In this document: one piece after another, positions 24,759-34,363 of the stretch
How positions within the stretch are numbered: the first letter of the stretch is position 1
Layout: every line of letters begins with the position of its first letter
Assembly: GCA_009778915.1 (NCBI GenBank)
Contig: WRFH01000001.1
Span: forward strand, 410,551-474,550
DNA from: Elusimicrobiota bacterium
GTDB lineage: Bacteria > Elusimicrobiota > Elusimicrobia > Elusimicrobiales > Elusimicrobiaceae
Direction of reading: 5' to 3'
DNA length: 64,000 nucleotides
Position numbers and translations under genes: made by a program
The notes under the pieces: generated by a model
Told to the model about the DNA's origin: nothing
Database searches by the model: none
Seen by the model: only the letters and a program-made list of their open reading frames with translations

Positions 24759-25802
24759 TTATTTTACTAAAATTATCATGATTATAAAATACAGCAGCAG
24801 CAGCGCGAAACCCAGCGGCACGCCGGTCTTCGCCCACTCCGTGCTTTTTATTTTAAGTTTGGAACTGCAGATTATATTCGGAATATTGCCCGGTATCAGC
24901 ATGCCGCCGCCGAGTATCAGGCTTACAAGCAGAAATTTTAAAGTTCTCGCCGGCATGTCCGGCACTATTTCTATCGCGGCCAGCGTGGCGTTGTCCAGCA
25001 CGGCCGAAATTATGTTTACCCAGTAAAGCGCCCACGGTTTGAGAAAATAAATAGTTTTGTAAGCCAGCGGCTGCAGCCCGGCGCCGAGCAGCACCAGCGC
25101 GACGACGAAAATATATACTTTAAACGCGCGCAGCAAAATTTCCCCGGCGGAGTGGATTGAGGCCGGCAGTTTACATTCTTCGCATTTGGCCGCGCTTTCC
25201 TCTTTAACAAGCGCGAACGCCATGAAACCCAAGACCAACGTTATGGAAAATATGTACGGCCACAGCATCCTGAAAATAAACACGGTGCCGGCGTAATGCG
25301 GCGGGCCGGCGAGTTTGGCCATGACTATCGTCCCCAGCGGCTCGCCGAAAGGGGTTAAAACCGCGCCGACGCTTATCGCGAAACACGTGTAAATGACAAG
25401 CTTAACGCGTTCGGCGTGCGTCAGGCGGAGCAGCGCGGCGACTTCGCTCAAAATCAGCGCGGCGATTATAGCGGTTATCAAACTTGACGTAAGCCCCAGA
25501 ATCACGACGATTAAAAACAGCGTCCACCGCAGGCCTATGAGACTGACCGTGCGGCGTACGGTTTTGTCAATGTACAAATAAAATTTTTTGAACAACAGGC
25601 CGATGACGAGGACGGCCAGCGTGATTTGCAGCGGGTCCCTCAGCGCTTCACTGACCAGATGCCACGACCACAGTTTTGAAATTGAAACGGCGGCAGCGCC
25701 GCAGAAAAAAAGAAAAATTTCCAAATTTTCTTCTGTTTTTCTGTGCGCCAGCGGCAAAATAAGAGCGCATACAAGCAGCGCGGCAAGTAAAAATATCTGC
25801 AT
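24759..25802 (-). CDS. DUF1646 family membrane transporter
   Basis: The 347-residue protein has about ten hydrophobic helices (LLAALLVCALILPLAH, LFLIVVILGLTSSLITAIIAALILSEVAALL) and the family segments VLTPFGEPLGTIVMAKLAG, PWALYWVNIISAVLDNATLAAIEI and LILGGGMLIPGNIPNIICSSKLKI. DUF1646 proteins are related to ion/H+ antiporter-like or arsenite-permease-like membrane proteins; the substrate is unknown, perhaps a cation. TATAAT (25815-25810 on the minus strand) ends 7 nt before the ATG, with no ribosome site. It shares the gap with the ABC-F gene just upstream on the same strand. Confidence 0.85.
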   Translation of the reverse strand: MQIFLLAALLVCALILPLAHRKTEENLEIFLFFCGAAAVSISKLWSWHLVSEALRDPLQITLAVLVIGLLFKKFYLYIDKTVRRTVSLIGLRWTLFLIVVILGLTSSLITAIIAALILSEVAALLRLTHAERVKLVIYTCFAISVGAVLTPFGEPLGTIVMAKLAGPPHYAGTVFIFRMLWPYIFSITLVLGFMAFALVKEESAAKCEECKLPASIHSAGEILLRAFKVYIFVVALVLLGAGLQPLAYKTIYFLKPWALYWVNIISAVLDNATLAAIEIVPDMPARTLKFLLVSLILGGGMLIPGNIPNIICSSKLKIKSTEWAKTGVPLGFALLLLYFIIMIILVK

Positions 25803-25820
25803 TTTTATAATTATAGAAAA

Positions 25821-27704
25821 TTAAGAGGACAGTTTTTCTATTTCAGACGACAATTCCAGCCACCGCGCCTCCGCGCGTTCTATATCTTTTATTTTATAGG
25901 CCAGTTCTTTACTTTTTTGCGGTTCGAATTTTTTGATTAAATCTTCTTCCAATCTGCCGCGGTCAGTCTGCATTTCCGCGACGGCGCGTTCAAGATTTTT
26001 TAACTCTTTTTTAAGCGGCGCCAGTTCAAGACGTTTCTTCGCTTCAAGACGGCGTTTTGCTTCTTTGCTCCGCTCTTCCGGGGGAAGGGAAGAGTCCGGC
26101 TCGTCGGGAGCGGCCTCAAAAGTTCCGTTTAAAATTTTCTGCCTGTAGTCTTCCGTGTCGCCGTTAAAATGATGCACGCCGCCGTTGCCGACGTACCACA
26201 GCCTGTCGCAGACCAAACTTATCATATGCAAATCATGCGTGATTAAAATTATCGCGCCTTCATATTCGTTCAGCGCTTCGACTAGCGCGGAACGCGAAAC
26301 TATGTCAAGGTGGTTTGTCGGTTCGTCCAAAATCAGCACGTGAGGCTTGTCTTTTGTAATCAGAGCCAGCATTAAGCGCGCCTTCTCGCCGCCTGAAAGT
26401 TTGGCTATTTTAGTGTCCGCTTTATTTTTGTTTAAGCCGAAACCGCCTAGGTGCGTGTAAACTTTCACAGACGGAACGAAGCCGAATGCTTCGCTCATCA
26501 CTTCAAAAGCGGTTTTGTCCAAATCAAATTCTTCCGTCTGATGCTGCGCGAAATACGCGACGCGCAGTTTGCGGGATTTTTTTGTTTTTCCGCGCAGCAG
26601 CGGCAGCCGCGCGGCCAGCACTTTTGCAAGCGTTGATTTACCGTTTCCGTTTGCGCCCAGCAGCGCTATTTTATCGTCCTGGCTTAAGGTGATATTTAAA
26701 TTTTTTAAAACAATTTTTTCGCCGTAATCATAATCTCCGCCGGTGATATAACCCGCGACACCGTCTTCAATCGTAATCAGGTACGGCGGCAGATGGTCCG
26801 GCTGCGGAAATATGAACTGCGCCTGCGCGTCGACTGGAACCGGCGGCGCGTCGCCCATTTTTTCGAGCATTTTCAGGCGGCTCTGCGCCTGTTTTGCTTT
26901 ACTCGCTTTGTAACGGAAACGGTCAACGAACGACTGCAAGTGTTCGCGTTTTAATTCATATTGTCTGGCGGCGGCCTGCGCGTTTTCTTTCTCGATTTCG
27001 CGCGTTTTTTCAAACGTGTCATAATTACCGTTGTAGGATTTTAATTTTTGCTCATCCATCAGAACAATGCGGTCACAGAGTTTATTTAAAATGCCGCGGT
27101 CATGGCTGATGATAATGATGGTGCGGTCAAGTTTTTGAAGATAATTTTCCAGCCAGATGGAAGTTTCAAGGTCAAGGTGGTTAGTGGGTTCGTCCAAAAG
27201 TAAAATTTCCGACGGTGAAAACAGCGTGGCCGCCAGCGCCGCGCGGACGCGCCAGCCGCCGGAAAACTCTTTTAACGTCTTGCCGAAATCCGCCTGAGTA
27301 AAACCCAGCCCGCTCAAAATCGCCGCCGCGCGCGCCGTTGCGCTGTGCACGCCTAAGCGGTTAAGCTCGTCGTGAATTTCAGCAATGCGCCGGCCGTCGT
27401 GGGTTTTATTAAGCTCGTCCTGTAATTTTTTTACGCGCGTGTCTGCGTTCAAAATAAAATTTATTAACGGCAAATCAGTATTTTCAATTTCCTGTTTGAC
27501 GGTGGAAATTGTCACGTCGGAATTTATATTAATTGAGCCGTTCTCCGGCGTGAGATTGCCCAGCATCAGATTAAAAAGAGTAGTTTTCCCGCAGCCGTTC
27601 ACGCCTACAAGCCCGACTTTCTGCCCGCGCGCGATAAACAGGTCCGCGTCCTTTAAAAGCGTACGCAGACCAAAACTGTAGGATAAATTTTTAATGTCAA
27701 TCAT
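25821..27704 (-). CDS. ABC-F family ATPase (Uup/YheS-like)
   Basis: I prefer the start at Met 12 of the track ORF (27704, MIDIKNLSYSFG), the usual N-terminus. The 627 residues contain two ABC domains without membrane segments: Walker A GVNGCGKTT and GANGNGKST, signatures FSGGWR and LSGGEKARL, Walker B LLLDEPTNHLD and LILDEPTNHLD. The inter-domain linker is basic and helical (LKREHLQSFVDRFRYKASKAKQAQSRL). A C-terminal coiled coil follows (RLELAPLKKELKNLERAVAEMQ). ABC-F proteins act on the ribosome in translation or antibiotic tolerance rather than in transport. Confidence 0.93.
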   Translation of the reverse strand: MIDIKNLSYSFGLRTLLKDADLFIARGQKVGLVGVNGCGKTTLFNLMLGNLTPENGSININSDVTISTVKQEIENTDLPLINFILNADTRVKKLQDELNKTHDGRRIAEIHDELNRLGVHSATARAAAILSGLGFTQADFGKTLKEFSGGWRVRAALAATLFSPSEILLLDEPTNHLDLETSIWLENYLQKLDRTIIIISHDRGILNKLCDRIVLMDEQKLKSYNGNYDTFEKTREIEKENAQAAARQYELKREHLQSFVDRFRYKASKAKQAQSRLKMLEKMGDAPPVPVDAQAQFIFPQPDHLPPYLITIEDGVAGYITGGDYDYGEKIVLKNLNITLSQDDKIALLGANGNGKSTLAKVLAARLPLLRGKTKKSRKLRVAYFAQHQTEEFDLDKTAFEVMSEAFGFVPSVKVYTHLGGFGLNKNKADTKIAKLSGGEKARLMLALITKDKPHVLILDEPTNHLDIVSRSALVEALNEYEGAIILITHDLHMISLVCDRLWYVGNGGVHHFNGDTEDYRQKILNGTFEAAPDEPDSSLPPEERSKEAKRRLEAKKRLELAPLKKELKNLERAVAEMQTDRGRLEEDLIKKFEPQKSKELAYKIKDIERAEARWLELSSEIEKLSS

Positions 27705-27836
27705 GTTAAAAACAGCACTTATTTTATTATAGTGCAAACTCTTGATTTTGGATAAACCATATTATATCATTTTCAGACGGAGAGTCTTTTTTGTAAGGCT
27801 CAATCCGTATAACTTTATAAGGAGGATAAAAGTACA

Positions 27837-28325
27837 ATGAAAAAAATATTATTACCGGCGTTAGTGTTGTTCTCTCTTTGCCAGGCTTTTGCCTTGGGAC
27901 CCAATCGTTCCAATAAGATACCGCATCGGCAAACAAAGGCGACTTCTGTCTCAGGAGCCAGCTGTCCCAATAAGATACAGGACAATATAAACCTGCCATT
28001 TGTGGACGACAAACAGGTGCTGGGCGCCTGGCAGTCGGTAGACTTTGTGGACAAGATAGAGGATTTTAATCCCCGGTTTAAAACCTGGAAAGGCGACCTT
28101 TATTTAAAGGAGTTAGTTTTTAAAGACGGCGGAGCCATGGGCGAAAACGGTGAGGATGCGCCGTGGCTGAACTGGACCAGCGGACATGTCTTGCACCACG
28201 GTGACGTAACCGATTCAAAATATATAATTAAAGACGGTTATATGTTCTTTGAATGGAAAAGCGGAGATTATAGTTGCAGAGGCATGGCGCCGAAATATTA
28301 TGTCCTCAAAAATCTGAAATCATAA
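27837..28325 (+). CDS. Small secreted protein, resembles the C-terminal domain of BlaR1-like sensors
   Basis: The 162-residue product has a signal peptide (ILLPALVLFSLCQAFA) and a single conserved-looking domain: FVDDKQVLGAWQSVDFVDKIEDF, KTWKGDLYLKELVFKDGG, YIIKDGYMFFEWKSGDY and PKYYVLKNLK. From memory, this matches the domain at the C-terminus of many Firmicutes M56/BlaR1-like membrane peptidases, here free-standing; that comparison is unverified. AAGGAGGATAAA precedes the ATG. It is flanked by a bidirectional terminator. A ligand-binding role outside the cytoplasm is inference. Confidence 0.65.
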   Translation: MKKILLPALVLFSLCQAFALGPNRSNKIPHRQTKATSVSGASCPNKIQDNINLPFVDDKQVLGAWQSVDFVDKIEDFNPRFKTWKGDLYLKELVFKDGGAMGENGEDAPWLNWTSGHVLHHGDVTDSKYIIKDGYMFFEWKSGDYSCRGMAPKYYVLKNLKS

Positions 28326-28372
28326 AATTCAGCTTTTATGTTTTGAAACGCGCGGAAACGTAAAGCAAAATA

Positions 28373-28408
28373 AAACCCCCGCCAGGCAATTTGTCTGGCG
28401 GGGGTTTT
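28373..28408. terminator. Bidirectional terminator between convergent genes
   Basis: AAAACCCCCGCCAG/CTGGCGGGGGTTTT stem with T-runs on both strands. Confidence 0.85.
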
Positions 28409-28415
28409 GTTTTTT

Positions 28416-30254
28416 TTAATCTTCGTCTTCTTCTTCAATCCTTGACGTGCGTTTGCGCTGGATATGGTCCAAAACTTTTTTTCTCAGACGTATGGACTGC
28501 GGCGTGATTTCCACCAGTTCGTCGGGCGCGATGTACTCAACGGCCTGCTCAAGAGAGAATACGCGCTTCGGCGTTAAAGTATAAGACTCGTCGGATGCTT
28601 TGCTTCTCATGTTGCTCAGGCGTTTGGCTTTTGCAGGGTTTACAACTAAATCATTTTCACGGCTGTTCTGGCCCACTATCATGCCGGGGTAAACTTTTTC
28701 GCCGGGCTCGATAAAAAATTCTCCGCCGTCGGAAAGCGCGAAAATCGCGTACGCCGTCGCCACGCCGGGTTCTTTGGCTACAAACACGCCGTTCCGTCGG
28801 AGCGGTTGTATGTCCGCCTTCGGAAAATAACCGTGAAAGCTGTGGTGCATTATGCCTTTGCCGCGCGTGGACGTCAGAAATTCGTTTTTGAAACCGATTA
28901 ACGCGCGGGACGCTATCGAATATTCCAGTCTCAGACGGTTCTCGCCTTCGCTGGCCATGTTTTCAAGTTTCGCGCCGCGGGCGCCAAGCAGTTCAAAAAC
29001 CACTCCCTGAAAATCTGAAGTAATGTCCAAAATCAAATATTCGTAAGGCTCCAGCGTCACGCCGTTTTCTTCTTTATAAATAACTTCCGGCGACGAAACG
29101 GATAATTCAAAACCTTCGCGCCGCATGGTCTCGATTAAAATTGTAATGTGCAGTTCGCCGCGGCCGGAGACTTTGAATTTGCCCTCGCCTTCCAACTGCT
29201 CGACGATGAGGCCGACGTTCGTATGCGCCTCTTTTTCAAGCCGCGCTTTCAGATGGCGGCTGGTTAAAAATTTTCCTTCGCGGCCGGCGAAAGGCGAATC
29301 ATTGACGAAGAAATCCATAGATATCGTCGGTTCGTCGATGGCAAGCGGCGGAAGCGGAAGGGGGGACTCCGGCTGACAGACGGTGTCGCCGACGTTTACG
29401 CCTTCCAAACCTGCGACGGAAACGATGTCGCCAGCCAGAGCCGTCTCAACTTCAACGTGCGCCAGGCCGGAAAATTTTTCTATTTTAACCGCTTTGCACG
29501 GCGTAACTTCGCCGTTGGGTTTAACCAAAATTATGCTCTGGCCTTTTGAAATTTTGCCGGCGTAAATTCTGCCTATTCCTATGCTGCCAAGAAAATTATT
29601 ATAATCCAAAATCGTTATCTGCATCTGAAGCGGAGATTCAAGATGCGCCACCGGCGGGGGGACGTTTTTTATAATGCTGTCAAAAAGCGGAGAAATATCC
29701 GCGCCGCGTTTTGCCGCGTCTTCGGAGGCCCAGCCTTCTTTGCCGGACGCGTAGAGAATGGGGAAGTCAAGCTGCGCGTCCGTCGCGCCGAGTTCTATGA
29801 AAAGATTAAACACGTCGTTGGCCGCGCGGTGCGGGTCCGCATTTGCTCGGTCCATTTTGTTTATCACGACTATGGGACGCAGGCCGAGTGCCAGCGCTTT
29901 ACGCAGCACAAAGCGCGTCTGCGGCATGGGGCCGTCGACGGCGTCAACCATCAAAATCGCGCCGTCAACCATTTTTAAAACGCGCTCCACTTCGCTGCCG
30001 AAGTCCGCGTGGCCGGGAGTATCTACGATATTTATAGTGTAATTTTTATACGGCACCGAGGTGCATTTGGCAAGAATCGTTATGCCGCGTTCGCGTTCCA
30101 ACGGGTTGGAGTCTAAAACAGTATCTTCCGACTGCAGGCCTTTTAAATTAAATTCGCCCGTGAGTTTTAACATTGCGTCAACTATAGTGGTTTTGCCGTG
30201 GTCTACGTGCGCTATGATGGCTATATTTCTTACGTCTGAACGGTAGTTTTCCAT
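28416..30254 (-). CDS. typA: BipA/TypA ribosome-associated GTPase
   Basis: I choose the start at Met 8 of the track ORF (30254, [16 protein letters not shown]), with AAGGA 4 nt upstream; 612 residues, normal for the family. G1 [10 protein letters not shown]2 RGITI, G3 DTPGHADFG and G4 NKMD are intact. These are followed by EF-G-like domains II, III and V and the BipA-specific C-terminal domain ([42 protein letters not shown]). BipA aids late ribosome assembly and translation under stress or low temperature. It is single-gene, with a terminator shared with the convergent secreted protein. Confidence 0.97.
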   Translation of the reverse strand: MENYRSDVRNIAIIAHVDHGKTTIVDAMLKLTGEFNLKGLQSEDTVLDSNPLERERGITILAKCTSVPYKNYTINIVDTPGHADFGSEVERVLKMVDGAILMVDAVDGPMPQTRFVLRKALALGLRPIVVINKMDRANADPHRAANDVFNLFIELGATDAQLDFPILYASGKEGWASEDAAKRGADISPLFDSIIKNVPPPVAHLESPLQMQITILDYNNFLGSIGIGRIYAGKISKGQSIILVKPNGEVTPCKAVKIEKFSGLAHVEVETALAGDIVSVAGLEGVNVGDTVCQPESPLPLPPLAIDEPTISMDFFVNDSPFAGREGKFLTSRHLKARLEKEAHTNVGLIVEQLEGEGKFKVSGRGELHITILIETMRREGFELSVSSPEVIYKEENGVTLEPYEYLILDITSDFQGVVFELLGARGAKLENMASEGENRLRLEYSIASRALIGFKNEFLTSTRGKGIMHHSFHGYFPKADIQPLRRNGVFVAKEPGVATAYAIFALSDGGEFFIEPGEKVYPGMIVGQNSRENDLVVNPAKAKRLSNMRSKASDESYTLTPKRVFSLEQAVEYIAPDELVEITPQSIRLRKKVLDHIQRKRTSRIEEEDED

Positions 30255-30357
30255 AAAATCCTTAATTTTCTGCAAACTTGTATATATATTTTATAAAATA
30301 ATAATGCTTAACATATTAAAAATTTTTTGCTAAGCTTTTGGCATATACAGGTTTGTG

Positions 30358-30385
30358 TTTACAAAACGCGCGAAATTGATATAAT
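30358..30385 (+). promoter_or_regulatory. Promoter of the type IV pilus operon
   Basis: TTTACA (30358-30363), 16-nt spacer, TATAAT (30380-30385). A second TATAAT at 30418-30423, closer to the gene, may be an alternative start. Confidence 0.65.
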
Positions 30386-30452
30386 CTAGTGGTATCATGT
30401 TAGGACAGGGTTTTCAGTATAATTATTTTTACGCTTTTATGAGGAGCCGACG

Positions 30453-32153
30453 ATGCTTAAAAGAAATTTCGTTCTTTTGATGGCGGCATTTTTATTTATT
30501 TTTTCCGGAAGCGCGTCTCTGTGGGCCGACGCTAAAACAGACAAGCAGTTCGCGCTGGCCAAACAGCAGTTTGACGCCGGGGATTTAGACAACGCGCGCG
30601 ATAATTTTATTGACGTTATGATGAACGGCACGCCCGACCAGATGCAGGAAGCCAACCAGTATATGAATAAAATTCATAACAAAATGGGCAATATTACGGA
30701 GCCCGTTTTTGTGCCGTCCGACGGCACTGCGGTTTCTTCCGGGACTGCGGCGGCTTCCTCTTATGACGGCGGGCCGTCTTACCAGGGACATATTTTGGGC
30801 GGAAGTGATAACGCCGTGTCGTCAACCGACGTCGGCGGCGGCGTGAGCGGCGGCGACAGCGGGACTATGACCGACGCGCAGAAAGAAGCCGCGGCCGCTT
30901 TTGTGGTCACTTCTCTCCGCCAGTCGGCAATCGACGCTTTGAAAGGCACGAAAGGCGTTAAAATTTATTTCAGAAATAACGACGTGGACGCAATTGACAT
31001 TGACCCTTCGGTTTTGTTTACCGCGCCGTCTAAATTCAGCGCGAACGGCCGCCAGATACTTGAAAATATTTATACTCTTATGGTTCTCAGCCCGCAGCCA
31101 ACTTTTGTCATCCTTCCGCCGGGCTCTTACACGGACAACGTCAAACTTGACGGCGTTAAAAACGCCGTTTCTATGGCCGCTTACCTTATATATAGGGGCG
31201 TTTCGCCGGCAAAATTAAGCTATAACATGGGCCTTTATAATGAAGCGCCGCCGGCAAAATTCAGCAATCTTGACGGCCTGTCGGTAGTTTTCGATTATGA
31301 TACGCCGCCGCTGTTAAACATGCCCAACTCAGGTGAAAAACTGCCGCTCATGAGCCTCGCCATAGCGCCGACAAGCCAGGCTATGTACGCCGACAGCGAA
31401 GGCGGCATGCTGCTGGATTATTCCGTCATACAAACCGCGTCGCCGATATCCGACTGGACTTTGCAGATTATCCAGCAGGGGGCGGATAAAAAATATTACG
31501 TAATCAGGCAGATAGAAGGTTCCGGCCCGATATATAACCAGACTTTCTGGAACGGAAGAAAAAATTTCTACGGCGACAAACTGCCCGCCGGCGTTTATAC
31601 CGCGCTGCTTACCGCGACGGACACGTCTGGCAGGACAAAAAGTTTGAGACGTAAAATGACTATAGTCAGTAAGACTCCGGTAAAAACGGCAAGCGCGGGT
31701 ACTTCCGCCGCAAGTTATAAGTCCGGATATTTATGGACAAGACCGGGAAGGAAAAACTTGTCGCCGGATATGCAGCCGGCGGACAACAGCAACAGCGGCT
31801 ACCAGCCGTACCAGCCGACAGCGGCGGCCGCGCCGGTTACGCCGGGCGCTGATTACTCAAGCGGTTACACGGCGGAAGATTTTGCGATAGCCAATAATAA
31901 GGGTACCACGACGACAACGACGACGACAACTGCTACGGGCGGTACCGCGACGGGTTACCAGCCGTACCAGCCGCCGGCGGCCGGAGGTACTGTTGCGGCG
32001 GCCGGAAGCACGGGCGTGACCGCGCCCGCCGGCGGAACGAGCCTGCCGGCGTCTGCCACCGGGGGAAGCGCGGGAACCGCGGGTTATCAGAATGATAACA
32101 GCGGCGCGGGCGCGAACAACGATTATTACGAATATAATTACAATAATCAGTAA
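30453..32153 (+). CDS. Secreted protein with degenerate OmpA-like domain at head of pilus operon
   Basis: The 566-residue product has a signal peptide (VLLMAAFLFIFSGSASLWA) and a TPR-like helical segment (DKQFALAKQQFDAGDLDNAR). A region at about 170-285 recalls an OmpA fold (IDIDPSVLFTAPSKFSANGRQILENIYTL, FVILPPGSYTDNVK, AVSMAAYLIYRGVSPAKL). Ig-like strands and a long Thr/Gly/Ala/Pro-rich tail with an eleven-Thr run and two YQPYQP boxes follow. AGGAG precedes the ATG. It is first in the operon with pilM 9 bp downstream, so it may link the pilus secretin to peptidoglycan, comparable in role but not sequence to FimV or TsaP. That role is inference. Confidence 0.72.
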   Translation: MLKRNFVLLMAAFLFIFSGSASLWADAKTDKQFALAKQQFDAGDLDNARDNFIDVMMNGTPDQMQEANQYMNKIHNKMGNITEPVFVPSDGTAVSSGTAAASSYDGGPSYQGHILGGSDNAVSSTDVGGGVSGGDSGTMTDAQKEAAAAFVVTSLRQSAIDALKGTKGVKIYFRNNDVDAIDIDPSVLFTAPSKFSANGRQILENIYTLMVLSPQPTFVILPPGSYTDNVKLDGVKNAVSMAAYLIYRGVSPAKLSYNMGLYNEAPPAKFSNLDGLSVVFDYDTPPLLNMPNSGEKLPLMSLAIAPTSQAMYADSEGGMLLDYSVIQTASPISDWTLQIIQQGADKKYYVIRQIEGSGPIYNQTFWNGRKNFYGDKLPAGVYTALLTATDTSGRTKSLRRKMTIVSKTPVKTASAGTSAASYKSGYLWTRPGRKNLSPDMQPADNSNSGYQPYQPTAAAAPVTPGADYSSGYTAEDFAIANNKGTTTTTTTTTATGGTATGYQPYQPPAAGGTVAAAGSTGVTAPAGGTSLPASATGGSAGTAGYQNDNSGAGANNDYYEYNYNNQ

Positions 32154-32162
32154 AGGGTTAAT

Positions 32163-33776
32163 ATGAACAGATTGTTAAGCCAGATTCTCGGCGTTGAACA
32201 GGAGAGGGTGACCGACTGCCTGGGCTTGTATATCAGCCCGACGGATATGTTTTTGGCGCAGACGGTAAAAAAGGGGAGCAGCCTGAAAATAGAAGGGCTG
32301 ATAAGGATTCCCGTTCCGCCGATAGATAAAAATTTACTCAAACCGCTTGACCTTAACGAGGCGTTTTTCGCCAAGCCGGAAAACTGGCTTGAGCCCCTCA
32401 ACAACGCCATAAGCAAAAAGAAATGGAGAACTAAAAAAATTATAGTTTCTCTGTCGCCGAGTTTTTCAATACTGCGCCATTTTGTCATGCCTATGGTTGA
32501 GCGCAAGTTTTGGAAACAGTCGATACCGCTGCAGGCCAGAAAATATATACATTATCCTTTTGAAAAGAGCCAGACTTCTTATTACCCCTATATTTTTGAG
32601 ACGGCGGTGACGAAGCAGAAGAGGATTGGCGTAATTTTCGGCCTGACGAGCAACGTCATAAGGGACGCTATTGTAAGCGGCCTGCGTTCGATAGGGTTTG
32701 ACGTGCTGGCCGTCGAGATTTCGGCGTTTTCGGCCGCGCGCGCTTACGCTTCGCTGGACAAAGAAGCGGTGGCGGGCAAAAGCAGGGTTTACACTTTTTT
32801 CGGCGCGGAAACGGCGGATTTTATTTTTATAAATAACAACCTGCCTGTGCTGGCGAGAGACATGGATATTTCCGGCCCGCTTCCGATAGAGCGGCGCCGC
32901 CTGGAAATGTCCAACTATATAGACTTTGTTTCAAAGCAGACGGAAAAAGATACTTTTGAGGAAGTAGTCATAACCGGCCAGAACGTCGACGAGTGGAGGC
33001 CGGTGGTTGAGGCCGACGCGCGCAAGCCGGTGCGTAATTTTAACACTATGGAAAGCCTTGGTTTTGAGTCCAAAAACGTAGGCGAAATAAGCGCTATAGG
33101 CGCCTGCTCCAAATTTGTGGACGAATCTCTGCCGAACGTAGACGTAAGCGGCAAAGACAGAAAGACCAACACCGAAATCAACGCGATATTAACGGCGTGG
33201 AAACTGGCGGTTTTGGCGGTGATTATTGTAGTCGGCATGAATATTATGTCGAAATTGGACGCCGTAAAAATAGCGGCGGAGCTTAAGAAGGAAAAAGCGT
33301 CCGCGGTCGTAATCGCGGATTTCGCCGGCATGACTTCGGACAAGGTTATAGCGCTTTCCGACGCGGTGGAGGCGAAGAAAAAAGAATATGAAAATATGGT
33401 CAATACATACACGGTAACGCCGGTCCTCGCCGCGCTGGCTGACATTACGCCGCCGGAAATTTATATTTCCAAATTTACTTACAGGGACCCTTTTGACTCA
33501 AAAAAAGGTTTTACGGCGCCGTATCTTGAAATAGAAGGTTATATAAATTCGCTTAAAGGCGACTGGAAGAGCGATATTGACATGGGCGCGCAGTTTAAGG
33601 ACAAAGTGGCCGGCAACGCCGTGCTCGCGCCGATATGCAAGCCGGACCCGAAGATAGATCCGCAGATAGATTTCCCGATAGAAACGAGCGCCGTCGGCGC
33701 TACGGACGCCGGGACTAAAAAAGGGACAAGGTTTATTATCAAGTGCGATAGAAACGCCGGGGGGAAGAAAAAATGA
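32163..33776 (+). CDS. pilM: PilM-PilN fusion protein
   Basis: The 537-residue protein joins an actin-like PilM domain (about 1-340: DCLGLYISPTDMFLAQ, KKIIVSLSPSFSILRHFVMP, GFDVLAVEISAFSAARAYAS) to one membrane helix (about 350-368, LAVLAVIIVVGMNIMSKL). A PilN-like coiled coil and periplasmic domain follow (KKEYENMVNTYTVTPVLAALADITPPEIYISKF). Normally PilM is cytoplasmic and holds the N-terminal tail of PilN; here the two are covalently joined and no separate pilN is present. The stop overlaps pilO by 4 bp. The fusion is read directly from one unbroken frame. Confidence 0.85.
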   Translation: MNRLLSQILGVEQERVTDCLGLYISPTDMFLAQTVKKGSSLKIEGLIRIPVPPIDKNLLKPLDLNEAFFAKPENWLEPLNNAISKKKWRTKKIIVSLSPSFSILRHFVMPMVERKFWKQSIPLQARKYIHYPFEKSQTSYYPYIFETAVTKQKRIGVIFGLTSNVIRDAIVSGLRSIGFDVLAVEISAFSAARAYASLDKEAVAGKSRVYTFFGAETADFIFINNNLPVLARDMDISGPLPIERRRLEMSNYIDFVSKQTEKDTFEEVVITGQNVDEWRPVVEADARKPVRNFNTMESLGFESKNVGEISAIGACSKFVDESLPNVDVSGKDRKTNTEINAILTAWKLAVLAVIIVVGMNIMSKLDAVKIAAELKKEKASAVVIADFAGMTSDKVIALSDAVEAKKKEYENMVNTYTVTPVLAALADITPPEIYISKFTYRDPFDSKKGFTAPYLEIEGYINSLKGDWKSDIDMGAQFKDKVAGNAVLAPICKPDPKIDPQIDFPIETSAVGATDAGTKKGTRFIIKCDRNAGGKKK

Positions 33777-34363
33777 CAAAATTTTTCACTTCCTTCAAAG
33801 ACGGTTTACAGGATATTAAACTGGTGATAAACGACGGCAAGGCCAAAATTCTTGTCAGGCCGCTGGTTGCCGCGGTGATATTATGTTTTGTAATTTATTC
33901 GTATACAAACGTAGGCAAAAGAGAGATAGGCAAACAGCAGGCCGAAATAGCCACGCTGAGGGCGCAGAAAGAAAAAATGTCCGGCTATCAGGCGAACAAA
34001 GACAGGATAGTGCAGCTGGAAAAATTTTTCCCGGACGTGGTCAATAAAAACGAGTGGCTTGTCACGCAGATTATAGAAAACTTTGACAATAACAACACGC
34101 GCTACACTTTTACCGGCAGCCAGACGGAAGAGCCTACAAATAACATGATAGTTACGTCGATGGCGTTAAACTTTAAAATACATTACGCCGGCGCGGTAAA
34201 GCTGATGATGGATTTTGAGAACGCTAAAACTTTTACCAAAGTGCAGGAGCTTATTTTCGCGAAGGACGACAGGGACATGGGCTCCAATATGTTTTCGATG
34301 AAAATAAGTTCGGCGTTCCCCAAAGAAAGAACGGGCGATAAAAAAGGAGGCGGCAGCAAATGA
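33773..34363 (+). CDS. pilO: PilO-like alignment-complex protein
   Basis: The 196-residue protein has one N-terminal membrane helix (LVAAVILCFVIYSYTN), a coiled coil (GKQQAEIATLRAQKEKMSGYQANKDRIVQLEKFFP) and a ferredoxin-like periplasmic domain (TSMALNFKIHYAGAVKLMMDFENAKTFTKVQEL). This is the PilO layout, and its place between the PilMN fusion and PilP agrees. PilO bridges the inner-membrane platform and PilP. It overlaps both neighbours by 4 bp (ATGA), so it is translationally coupled. Confidence 0.85.
   Translation: MTKFFTSFKDGLQDIKLVINDGKAKILVRPLVAAVILCFVIYSYTNVGKREIGKQQAEIATLRAQKEKMSGYQANKDRIVQLEKFFPDVVNKNEWLVTQIIENFDNNNTRYTFTGSQTEEPTNNMIVTSMALNFKIHYAGAVKLMMDFENAKTFTKVQELIFAKDDRDMGSNMFSMKISSAFPKERTGDKKGGGSK

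Noticed and set aside
28416-30254. EF-G or LepA instead of BipA
   Set aside because: The domain order and C-terminal [12 protein letters not shown]-type motifs are those of BipA/TypA.
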